Shown here in pieces: positions 26,021 to 34,500 of a DNA stretch of 64,000 nucleotides. The notes beneath the pieces were generated by a model. That model was not told the DNA's origin and ran no database searches. It saw only the letters and a program-made list of their open reading frames with translations. The position numbers were made by a program, and so were the translations under genes. Every line of letters begins with the position of its first letter. Positions within the stretch are counted from its first letter, which is position 1. The stretch spans positions 700,734 through 764,733 of the forward strand of contig NZ_FXXA01000002.1 of assembly GCF_900184265.1 (NCBI RefSeq), written 5' to 3'. This DNA is from Eggerthella timonensis. Its GTDB lineage: Bacteria; Actinomycetota; Coriobacteriia; Coriobacteriales; Eggerthellaceae.

Positions 26021-26908
26021 ATGCCCGAATTCGATACCGTCCCCACCGATTTCGCCCCCGCCATCGGCATCGCTCCGGCCGAAGGCCTCGAGAACGAGGA
26101 AGGCGGCCGCATCGTGCTGGAAGGCCTTCCCAACACGCGCGACGTGGGTGGACTGCCCACGGACGACGGCCGCTACGTGAAGCACGCACGCCTGCTGCGC
26201 TCGGGCGCGCTCGACCACGCAACCGCCCGTGATCTCGAGGTCCTGCTGGACGACTACCATGTGCGCACGGTCATCGACCTGCGCACCGAAGAGGAGCGCA
26301 AGGAGCATCCCGACCCGGAGGACGGCCTGATGGGCGTGCGTTTCGTGGATGCGCCGGTGCTGAGCACATCCACGTTCGGCGTCACGCGCGAAGGCGGTAT
26401 GATGCAGGCGCTCAAAATGCTGCGCACGGTGCAGAAGAACCCGGCCAGCATCATGGAGGAAGTGTACGAGCGCATGATGCTGGACGAGCAGAGCCAGCGC
26501 GGCTTCGCCCAGTTCTTCGACGACGTGCTGGCTACCGACGAGGGCTCGGTGCTGTGGCACTGCACCATCGGCAAGGACCGCGCCGGCCTGGCCGCCGCGC
26601 TGCTGCTGTACGTGCTGGGCGTCACGCGCGAGGCCATCGAGCAGGACTACCTGGCCACGAACAAGTACGTGGAGTCCGAGACGCAGAACATCATGGACGC
26701 GCTGGCCTCGTTCGGTTTGGGCGACAAGCTGGACAAGAGCATCCACGTGATCAACTCCGCCGATCCGCGCTTTTTGCGCGCCGCGCTCGACGCGGTCGAG
26801 AAGCATTACGGCAGTCTCGACGCCTACGTGCGCGACCAGCTGAACGTCACCGACGAGAAGCGCGAGGCCCTGCGCGCCCGCTACCTCACGGACGATCCGC
26901 GCGGGTAA
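26021..26908 (+). CDS. Tyrosine-phosphatase-like protein (Y_phosphatase3)
   Basis: Protein phosphatase of the Y_phosphatase3 family (the Mycobacterium PtpB group), 295 residues. The P-loop HCTIGKDRAG with Cys 181 and Arg 187 matches HCxxGKDRxG; the Lys is typical of dual- or triple-specificity members that can also act on phosphoinositides. NTRDVGGLP near 40 and the VIDLRTEEER segment near 85 are family hallmarks. The start ATG 26021 follows GAAAGGTGG; the GTG at 26012 would place the ribosome-binding site inside the gene. It is a single gene. The substrate is unknown. Confidence 0.9.
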   Translation: MPEFDTVPTDFAPAIGIAPAEGLENEEGGRIVLEGLPNTRDVGGLPTDDGRYVKHARLLRSGALDHATARDLEVLLDDYHVRTVIDLRTEEERKEHPDPEDGLMGVRFVDAPVLSTSTFGVTREGGMMQALKMLRTVQKNPASIMEEVYERMMLDEQSQRGFAQFFDDVLATDEGSVLWHCTIGKDRAGLAAALLLYVLGVTREAIEQDYLATNKYVESETQNIMDALASFGLGDKLDKSIHVINSADPRFLRAALDAVEKHYGSLDAYVRDQLNVTDEKREALRARYLTDDPRG

Positions 26909-27005
26909 CGGCTGGTTTACCGATGGCCAACGGCGGTTGATGGTCTTTCGTCGGTTTGGTTGTTCCTATCTTCCGGCTTTTGGGCGGTTTCGGCGTTCCA
27001 TGACT

Positions 27006-27011
27006 TATAAT
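27006..27011 (+). promoter_or_regulatory. Putative -10 element (TATAAT) of LytTR regulator
   Basis: TTATAATGAG, 42 bases before the GTG start; no clear -35. Confidence 0.45.
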
Positions 27012-27047
27012 GAGCGAAAGAAAACGTACGGAAGGTAGGAGGCTTAG

Positions 27048-27761
27048 GTGTTGAAAGCGATGATCGTCGATGACGAGGCTCCTGCGCGTTCAGAGCTGAA
27101 GTTCCTGCTTGACGAACTGGGGCAGACCGAGGTTGTCGCCGAAGCTGCCAGCGTGCGCGAGGCCATCGAGAAGCTGAAGGAATACCCGTGCGACGTGATG
27201 TTCCTCGACGTCAACATGCCCGAAGCGACGGGCTTGCAGCTGGCCGAGGCGTTGCAGCACCTCAAGTTCCCGCCCGCGGTGGTGTTCGTGACGGCCTACA
27301 GCGAGTTCGCGCTGGACGCGTTCAAGGTGAACGCCATCGACTACCTGGTGAAGCCGGTCGAGACCGAGCGTCTGTCGCAGGCCATCTCGCGCGTGCGCGA
27401 GCATGTATCGCTGCACGTACAGGCGCAGAAGTCCGAGCGCATCCCCGTCGAAAAAGGCGGCAAGAAGATCCTCATCGGCATTGACAAGATCCGCTTCGTC
27501 ATGGCGCGCGACGATTACGCGTACCTGCAGACGGACACGGACCGCTACTTCTCCACGGTCAGCCTGGCCCAGCTGGAGAAGCGCCTGGACGGCCACGGGT
27601 TCTTCCGCGTGCATCGCGGCTACCTGGTGAACCTGTCGATGGTGGAGGAGATCGAATCGGTGTCGGGCGGCACGCTGCTGCTCACGCTGAACGCCGTGGA
27701 CGAGAAGATCCCTGTCTCGCGCCGCCGCGTCTCCGCCCTGAAGAAGGCGCTGGGACTGTAA
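27048..27761 (+). CDS. LytTR-family response regulator
   Basis: Two-component response regulator, 237 residues. A receiver domain occupies about 1-120, with acidic pocket Asp 8-9, phosphoacceptor Asp 54 (MFLDVNMP) and the KPV Lys. A LytTR DNA-binding domain follows at about 135-235 (KILIGIDKIRFVMARDDYAYL ... FFRVHRGYLVNL ... PVSRRRVSALKKAL). This is the LytR/AlgR/YehT class, often linked to carbon starvation, virulence or cell-wall control. No histidine kinase gene adjoins it, so its partner is elsewhere. The start GTG 27048 follows GTAGGAGG. Confidence 0.93.
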   Translation: MLKAMIVDDEAPARSELKFLLDELGQTEVVAEAASVREAIEKLKEYPCDVMFLDVNMPEATGLQLAEALQHLKFPPAVVFVTAYSEFALDAFKVNAIDYLVKPVETERLSQAISRVREHVSLHVQAQKSERIPVEKGGKKILIGIDKIRFVMARDDYAYLQTDTDRYFSTVSLAQLEKRLDGHGFFRVHRGYLVNLSMVEEIESVSGGTLLLTLNAVDEKIPVSRRRVSALKKALGL

Positions 27762-27797
27762 GGCCTTTCGCACCTTTTACGTGATTCTGTTCTCCTG

Positions 27798-27819
27798 CGG
27801 GGCCGCATATGCGGCCCCG
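27798..27819 (+). terminator. Hairpin terminator of LytTR gene
   Basis: CGGGGCCGCATATGCGGCCCCG, an 11-bp perfect palindrome followed by TCTTC, 37 bases after the stop. Confidence 0.75.
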
Positions 27820-27892
27820 TCTTCGTAGGAGCTCTAGCTGCCCCTGCCCAGCGCCCCTGTCCAGCGCCCCTCGCTGCGCCCCGTTCTCCGGC

Positions 27893-28004
27893 GCGCCTCG
27901 CTCCCGGCCCGCTCCCGGCCCCGCAGCGTCCGCCCTCCGATCGTGCCCCCGGTGCGCCTCGCTCTCGGCCCCGCAGCCGCGCCCGTTCCCCGATCGTGCC
28001 CCGG
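27893..28004. repeat. Imperfect direct repeat in C-rich spacer
   Basis: Two imperfect copies (27893-27952 and 27954-28004) share GCGCCTCGCT, GGCCCCGCAG and CGATCGTGCCCC blocks. The spacer 27820-28058 is very C-rich on the + strand and shows no gene. It is probably slippage-derived. Confidence 0.5.
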
Positions 28005-28058
28005 TGGCCTCGCCTCGCGGCCTCTTCCCTCCCGCTGCTCCCGCGCGGCAACCGTCGG

Positions 28059-28173
28059 GCAGAGATCGCACGATATGAACGATTCTGCGCTTCGACAAAA
28101 AATCCGACCTGGTGTTTCTCCGAAGTTCCGTCAAAAAAGCCATCCAAAATCGTTCATATCGCGTGATCTCTGC
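28059..28173. mobile_element. MITE-like inverted-repeat element, copy A
   Basis: Terminal inverted repeats of 26 bases (28059-28084, 28148-28173; two mismatches), with GCAGAGATCGCACGATATG outermost. The internal motif CGACCTGGTGTTT lies at 28105-28117. It is non-coding. It is the first of four copies in the window, and it lies 45 bases before the nuclease-like gene. Confidence 0.8.
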
Positions 28174-28217
28174 CAGGCGCTCTTCTGTTCGGCAAGTCGA
28201 GCCATTATCATGAGTCT

Positions 28218-29150
28218 ATGGAACCCGTGCTCAGTCACATATCGGCACTCGAATACTGGAGATCGGTTCGGATCGGTCAGCGCAGCTTCCGTCCCGTAGA
28301 GGACGCCCGCCCGCTGCTCTTGGAGCCGCCCAAAAAGGGGACGCTTGCCGAGCCGGGTCCATGGTGGCTTGCGCGCCCCCTGCATGTGCTGGTGTCGAGC
28401 GATTCCGCTCGTAGGAAATCGAGGGAAGCGGTTTGCCACGTCGAAAGCGCGCCGTTGCCCGCGCGTTCGATCCTCGACTCCATGAACGGGTTCAGCGTTT
28501 GTTCGCCAGAGCTCTGCTTCGTTCAAATGGCCACTTTGTGGGAGTTGCCCAAGCTAATCGAGCTCGGGTTCGAGCTATGCGGAACCTACGACCTCTCGTA
28601 CGGCGAGTATCGCAAATGTACACCGCTGACCAGCATCGATAAGCTTTCCTCCTACGTTGCCGGCTTGGGGGTCGTGCGTGGCAAGAGGAAGGCGGCCGAG
28701 GCGCTGCGCTATGTCGCGGACGGGTCTGCGTCGGCTCGCGAGACTATTTTGACGATGCAGCTTACTCTTCCGTATCGGATGGGCGGATACGGCTTGCAGA
28801 TGCCGCTGCTGAATCATCGCATCGATCTGGGGAGGCGGGAGCGTCGCATAGCTGGCAGAGAGTATCTCGTGTGCGATTTGTTCTGGCCCGATGCGCAGCT
28901 CGATGTCGAGTACGACGGCGGCGACCATGCTGATCCGGAACGCATGCAGAAGGATTCGATGCGACGAGACGCGTTGGTGTCGATGGGGATCACCGTTATG
29001 ACCGTGACGAAGTGGCAGCTCAATGACGGCGGTGAGACAAACGCGATCGCGCATGCTATTGCCGAGCGCACAGGGAAACGCCTTCGCTACGTCGATCCCG
29101 AGTTCACGCGCGCGAACCGCGCGCTGAGGCGCGAGCTGCTTGGGTGCTGA
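28218..29150 (+). CDS. DUF559/Vsr-like endonuclease-domain protein
   Basis: 310-residue protein of unknown role. The N-terminal two thirds lack a known family and resemble the AbiEi-type two-lobed proteins only loosely. The C-terminal region, about 205-285, has a PD-(D/E)XK-like pattern: DLFWPDAQLDVEYDGGDH, then RMQKDSMRRDALVSMGITVMTV, as in DUF559/Vsr-like nucleases (Asp, Glu, and a helix with Arg-Asp). The catalytic residues D...E.D appear intact. The start is ATG 28218. MITE-like copies flank it on both sides (28059 and 29236), so it may have been carried between them. It could be a repair, restriction or defence nuclease; nothing adjacent decides. Confidence 0.65.
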   Translation: MEPVLSHISALEYWRSVRIGQRSFRPVEDARPLLLEPPKKGTLAEPGPWWLARPLHVLVSSDSARRKSREAVCHVESAPLPARSILDSMNGFSVCSPELCFVQMATLWELPKLIELGFELCGTYDLSYGEYRKCTPLTSIDKLSSYVAGLGVVRGKRKAAEALRYVADGSASARETILTMQLTLPYRMGGYGLQMPLLNHRIDLGRRERRIAGREYLVCDLFWPDAQLDVEYDGGDHADPERMQKDSMRRDALVSMGITVMTVTKWQLNDGGETNAIAHAIAERTGKRLRYVDPEFTRANRALRRELLGC

Positions 29151-29235
29151 TCGTTCGCGTGAAGCAGCGCGTAGGCGCGTCCGGCCGGGAAGCCCGCTCG
29201 GAGTGTCGGCGCGGAAGCCGGTCGTCGCTCGGCGC

Positions 29236-29355
29236 TGGCAGAGATCGCACGATATGAACGAGAATAGACAAGGCTAACTTTTTGCGACCTGGTGTTTTGC
29301 GATTCTGCTTCGCGAATGGCTGGACAGAATCGTTCATATCGTGCGATCTCTGCCA
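29236..29355. mobile_element. MITE-like inverted-repeat element, copy B
   Basis: Perfect 26-base terminal repeats (29236-29261, 29330-29355). Internal GCGACCTGGTGTTTTGCGA at 29284-29302. It occupies the 325-base gap between the nuclease-like gene and the next transcription unit, with no gene inside. Confidence 0.85.
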
Positions 29356-29422
29356 AGAGGGGAGAGCGCGACCCAACACGTGGCGCGTTTGGCTCCCAGC
29401 TAGCGCGGTTTTCAAAAAGCCG

Positions 29423-29428
29423 TATAAT
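29423..29428 (+). promoter_or_regulatory. Putative -10 element (TATAAT)
   Basis: CCGTATAATGTG, 53 bases before the gene at 29476. A GGAGGA ribosome-binding site follows at about 29460. Confidence 0.45.
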
Positions 29429-29475
29429 GTGCCCCCGTATTCGGGAGGTCGCGTTTCAACGGAGGAATTCAGGGC

Positions 29476-30300
29476 ATGTCAGACGAACAACAAGGGACGC
29501 TCACGCTGGATGCCTTGCTCGGTTTGTCCGGCGGGGCTCCGGCTGGCGCGGCGAGCGTCGACGAGCACGCGTTCGAGCCTGCGTCCGACTTGCTGCTGGA
29601 TCTCATGGGCGCGGCGCCCGATCCGTCGGACGTGCCGCTGACGCTGGAAACGCTCCCGACGCTTCCCAAGATACCCCTGGCGAGCCCCATCGATCTTCCG
29701 CGGCGTGGGTCCGAACCCGAAATCGAGTCCGAACCCGAGCTGACGTCTGCGCCCGATCCCGCGCGCGCATCCGAGCCCGTGGCCAAGCCTGTTCCCGACC
29801 CAGCGTCCAAGCATGTGCCCGACTCCCGGCCGGTATCTGCGGGTGGTCGTCGATCCGACGGGGTCAAGTGCGTTACGGCAGATCAAGCGGCTCGTGCGAA
29901 GGCAACGGCAGGCTCGGAGATGGCGCCCGTGCGCAAGGGGAAGCATGCGAACGGCCGGGTGAAAGAGCGCGCCTTCGGGGGGAAGCACGCAGCGCGCGCG
30001 ACTCAGGAGACGCTTGCTAAGCCGGCCGACGAAACGCCGTCGAGGAAGCGCGTTATCGCATCGGCTTCTGCGGCCCCCGCACTGAAAGCCGCGCCGACTC
30101 CTGCGGTCGCGACCGCATCCGCTCCCGCAACCCTCGTTGCCGAAACCGCCCCCGAGGTCGTCCCCGCGCCGACTCCCGAGGCCGACTCCGCGTCCAACCC
30201 GACTCCGCGTCCAACCCCGCGCCCAACCCCAATCCCACTCCCGCCACAACCCCATTTCCCCGGTCCAAAGACTCGCGTCTCGCACGCCTCAACGCGTTGA
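29476..30300 (+). pseudogene. 5' part of a frameshifted transmembrane 'LLGL' protein
   Basis: 274 residues as read, ending in an out-of-frame Pro/Arg tail. The N-terminus has TLTLDALLGLS and a second LLLDLMGAAP segment; the rest is Ala/Pro/Glu-rich and probably disordered. A 17-bp tandem duplication at 30184-30217 shifts the frame by -1. With one copy removed, the frame continues as SNPAPNPNPTPATTP into the next entry, giving one 518-residue protein: cytoplasmic disordered N-terminus, one membrane helix, external domain. The spliced length is an exact multiple of three, which supports the reconstruction. The paralogue 49900-51446 has the same plan and a -1 break in the equivalent linker. I know no named family. 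Confidence 0.7.
30184..30217 (+). repeat. 17-bp tandem duplication causing a frame change
   Basis: GACTCCGCGTCCAACCC at 30184-30200 is repeated exactly at 30201-30217. Seventeen is not a multiple of three, so the second copy moves the coding frame. Removal of one copy restores a full-length reading frame (29476-31049). Confidence 0.9.
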
Positions 30301-31049
30301 GCAGGAAGCTCGAATCCGAGATCATCGCGGCCAGCGATCTTGACGAGCAGCCTGCCGACGCAAGCGCCGAGCGCGAGTTTTCTTTGCCCGAATGGAGCAA
30401 GGGCGGCGAACAGGCAAGCCCGATGTTCGAGGAGCGCCCGCACAGCATCTCCGAGGGCATGAAGGAAGGAATGCTCGAGCATTGCCGGATCGTGCGCATC
30501 AAGATCGCTGCCGGCATTGTCGCTTCGTTGCTGCTGGTCGCGCTCGTTTTAGGAGCGGCTACGCAATGTTCCGACCCCGGCGATGCCGGCGACGCGCCGC
30601 AGGCTGCGCAGGTCGAAACCCCCTCTTCTTCCGAGGCGTCGGATCCCGGAGCAGGTCAGCCCGGTCGCAGCGAGGGGCAGGCCGAAAGCGCAGGGCAAAA
30701 AGACGCGCCGTCGACGCCGTCGGAGGATCGATCGGGCACGGTCGTGTATCGCTATGTCACGACGGATGCTGCGGGGAACGGTCAAACAGTGACCGAGTCG
30801 GTGCATTTCGGCGCGAACGGGCTATGCGAGACGTCGGCGATGGAAGTCGAATTCGGCGGCGCGGAAGAGGCGGAGGCCTTTGCGGAAAGCGTTCGCCGCG
30901 ACTACGGATCGGCGGTCCGCGTCGTTGAGGTGGACGGGACGAACGTGCACGCGGAAATCGACGCCAGCATGAACCGACTCGATCGGGAGGCGTACGAAGA
31001 CGCGTTGCGAAGCAGCGTTCGGGATCTCGCGATCGTCAAGAAATCCTAG
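30297..31049 (+). CDS. 3' part of the frameshifted transmembrane 'LLGL' protein
   Basis: Reading frame that continues the upstream gene after the 17-bp duplication. It is open back to at least 30192, and the first usable start inside it is TTG 30297, overlapping the upstream TGA. The 250-residue read contains one membrane helix (KIAAGIVASLLLVALVLGAA, about 67-87) preceded by basic residues, so the N-terminal side should be cytoplasmic. A Ser/Gly/Ala-rich linker and an external domain of about 105 residues follow, starting GTVVYRYVTTDAAGNGQTVTE. The external domain resembles that of 50952-51446 (same length, same FxxxGL ... LDREAYE pattern). It may be made only by re-initiation or after loss of one repeat copy. 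The function is unknown. Confidence 0.65.
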   Translation: MSRKLESEIIAASDLDEQPADASAEREFSLPEWSKGGEQASPMFEERPHSISEGMKEGMLEHCRIVRIKIAAGIVASLLLVALVLGAATQCSDPGDAGDAPQAAQVETPSSSEASDPGAGQPGRSEGQAESAGQKDAPSTPSEDRSGTVVYRYVTTDAAGNGQTVTESVHFGANGLCETSAMEVEFGGAEEAEAFAESVRRDYGSAVRVVEVDGTNVHAEIDASMNRLDREAYEDALRSSVRDLAIVKKS

Positions 31050-31542
31050 CGTTCGGTACCGTGGGTGGCCCCGTTGTGCTGCTCATTTTTGCTCACGGGG
31101 GTGTCGAAATACGCCCAGCATGGCTGTGAAGGTATTGTGCCCGCTTTCGACGTCGGGGCATCGTGGGGACGGTGCACGCCGGTAGCCCTCGCGATGGCCG
31201 ATCCTGCGACAACCATGAGTAACTCGAAGTGAGAATGTAATGAAAAGGGAACCTGACCTGGTCTATTTATATCAGGGGGCTGCGATTTAAACAGAGTGGC
31301 GGGGTCTGGGTTTTCGAAAACGACAGGTGTCGTTTCGCGTGAGCGGCTTGAACGAAAAATGGAACCTCACCTGCAAATTCTAAACCTGAAACGTAAACGA
31401 CCCGTAATTTCCACTAAATCGCTTTGTTTTCGGACATTATTTACCGCATGGGGGAAACGTATATACTGCGGGTGTTTGGCCCTTGTGTCCCATAGGTTAC
31501 AAAGGGTGCCATAGCGGGTTTGCCACGAGCAGGGGAATAACG
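31050..31542. other. AT-rich leader region of the adhesin gene
   Basis: 493 bases without a gene, increasingly AT-rich towards 31460. It contains a short imperfect hairpin near 31250-31276 (CCTGA ... TCAGG) and a likely -10 (31462-31467). No ribosomal or tRNA feature is seen. Confidence 0.5.
31462..31467 (+). promoter_or_regulatory. Putative -10 element (TATACT) of adhesin gene
   Basis: CGTATATACTGCG, 81 bases before the adhesin start, at the end of the AT-rich leader. Confidence 0.4.
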
Positions 31543-34500
31543 ATGCATTACATCCGGATATCCAGAGTCGGAAAGACGGCGTGCGCCGTCGTTTTGTCGT
31601 GCCTATTGGCCGCCGGTCCTTTGATGGACAGCGCGCCGTTCTATGCGTTCGCCGATGAAGGGACTGCCGACGTGCTGGCAACGGAGAGCGATCCGGCCCG
31701 CGAGACCGCCCCGGAAGAGAAGCCCCAAAAGCACGAGCAGGTGAACGAGGACAAGCCGCTTGCTCCCGATGCGACGCAAAACCAAGCGCCTGCCGATAAA
31801 AAGCCTGTTGAAGAAGGGGCTGCCAACGCGCTTCCCGAAGGCGGGGCTGAAACTTCCGCCGATGGCACCGCTGCCGACGTTCCTTCTTCTCCGACCGTCG
31901 TGAACCCGGATCGGGTTGGCGTCGACGTGCCGCTCGCGCAGGGGGAGGAAGTTGTCGCTACGGCCGGCACGGTCATCGTCGATGGTTTGAGCTATGTGGT
32001 GAACTCCGATGGCGGTACGGCTACGGTGGCTGGCTGCGTTGACGCCTCCGCTCCGAAGGGCGATGTGATCGTGGCCGCAACCGTGTTCAGCGGTTCGGAC
32101 GAGTATCTGGTGACAGCCGTCGCCGACGAGGCGTTCAAGGATTGCGAGGGGATCGAGTCCATCGTCCTCCCCGATACGCTGGAAGCGTTCGGCAAAGACG
32201 TGTTCAAGGGCTGCTCCTCGCTTCAGCGCATCGAGGTGGGCGAGCGCAGCAAGCTGCACGCGGTTCACGATGGCATGCTGTTCGACAAAGAGCTTTCTAC
32301 GCTGCTGGTGTGCCCGGAAGGCAAGCAGCCCGTCGCGTCGCTTCCCGATAGCATGACGTCGTTCGCGGACGACGCGTTCGCGGGGTGTCGCAACCTCGAA
32401 GCGTTCCAGGTGGAAGAGGGAAATCAAACGTTCGCGTCGGTGGACGGCGTGCTGTACAGCGCCGATCGTACGCGCTTGGTTATGGCCCCGGCGCGCACCG
32501 TCTCGGTGATCGTGGCTCCTGAAACAAGCGTGATCGCCTCCGGGGCGTTCTCGGCGTGCTCGAGTTTGGCGTCAATCATCGCGAACGGGCATGTGGAAAC
32601 CATCGAGGGGAAAGCCTTCTCCTTGGAAACGCTGTCGAAGGCGATGGTGGCCTTGGCTTCCGGTGATGATTACGACGCTCGCAAAGCCGTGTGGGACGAG
32701 GCGGGGTTCACCAACTACATAGAGCCGGCCGTTCCAGGCGAGATCCAGCAGCCCGCGCCCACCCAGAGCGGATTCGTGTACGAGCTGCTCGACGACTACA
32801 CGCTTGCCGTTTCGTGGACGGGCGAAAACGACCCCGAAGCCGATCTGGTCATTCCTACAACCGCAAAGCTGGATGGCGTTGAGTATCGCGTGTCCGCCAT
32901 CGCTCCGGCGGGCTTCCAGGGCCGTCAGTCGCTCACCTCCGTGCAGATACGCGCGCCGATATCCGCGATCGGCGACGACGCCTTCGCCGGCTGCACCGGC
33001 CTGGCGTCCGTCGAACTTTCCGAAGGCGTGTCGGCCATCGGCGCCGGCGCGTTCTCGGGCACGGCCGTGCAGCGCGCCGTGATCCCGGCCAGCGTCACCT
33101 CCGTGGGCTCGCGCGCTTTCGCCGATTGCCCCGATCTCTCCCGAATCGTTACCTTTTCGAACGCCCCGTCCGTCGCCGCCGACGCGATTGCGGGCTGCAC
33201 GGGCGTTGCGATCTACGCCCCCTACAACGAAGCAGGCGAATACTCCTGGAACCCCGGCCTCGTGGCCAGCGGAAACCATATCCTGCCGTACGGCATTTCA
33301 CTTACGAGCGATCCGCTTACGCTTGAGGTCGACGAAACCGCCGATCTGTTCGAGGGCGGAGTGTGCGAGGTTCCCGAGGGCTGCGAGCTGACGTACTCGT
33401 ATGCCGCCACGCCTATCTCCGTCGAAGCCGGCCAGGTGACCGGCAAGAAGCTCGGCACATCGGAAGTGACCGTCGCCCTGTCGTTGGACGGCGTGGAGCT
33501 GGGCAGAAGCGTGCGAGTGGTGGAAGTGGTGGCCGGAAGGCCGACGACTTACGCGTATTCTATGAGAAACTTCATTTTTTCTTTTGACGTAAAAGGGGGA
33601 AGTCCTGTTCCGCCTGATCAGAGTTTCTCTGCTATGGGAAATACGATGTTCGGTGGCATCCCGTACGACCCAGTCTTGCTCGTTAAAGATGCAAATGTCA
33701 AAAAACCTGATGACCCGCAAAGGCCGGGCTATACGTTTCTAGGGTGGTTTCATAATAGACCTGTAGAAGCTTGGGATTTTGATTCGACGGGTTTCAGAAT
33801 TAATGATGAAGAAATCAATCTCGATTCAAGCACAAATGCTTACAGGATGACTCTTTATGCTAAATGGGGAGCTGTCATCCCTGAAGGCGCGACTGGTGGC
33901 ATAATCGGTGGCACTAACGGAGTCGATACTGTCACGTGGTACATCACCTCCGACAACGAACTCGTCTTGGCCCCAACCGACGGCGTAAGCGGCACGCTGC
34001 CGGACTATGTCGACGACGGCACCTTTCCCTGGGTCAAAAATGCTGAAATTGAGACTGCGACAATAGCGGCGGGCCTTAAAGCGGACTCTAATGTGAGCCA
34101 TTTGTTCGAAGGCTGTTCCAAGCTAATGGCAATCAATGGTTTGAGCAACCTGAACACCCAAAACGTCACGACTATGTCAAACATGTTCAACGGATGCTCC
34201 AAGCTCGGCAATATAGACGTCTCCATGCTCAAAACTGAGAATGTTACGAGTATGGTCGGCATGTTCGGAAGCTGCGCCAATCTCCAATCTCTCGATTTCT
34301 CAAATTGGGATACTGGCAAAGTGGCAAGCGCGAGCGGCATATTCGACGGTTGCACCAATCTTGCAGAGGTGACTGTCGGCTCGCGGTATAGTCTTGGACT
34401 CCTTGCGCAACCGAATCCTGGCTACACTGGTAACTGGGTCGATTCGGGCGGGAACTTGTATCCTTACAACGCAATCCCTTCGGGTATTGGTAGTACCTAC

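Noticed and set aside
27820-28058. Overlapping minus-strand frames in the C-rich spacer
   Set aside because: Low-complexity Gly/Arg/Ala translations with no motif; explained by the imperfect direct repeat.
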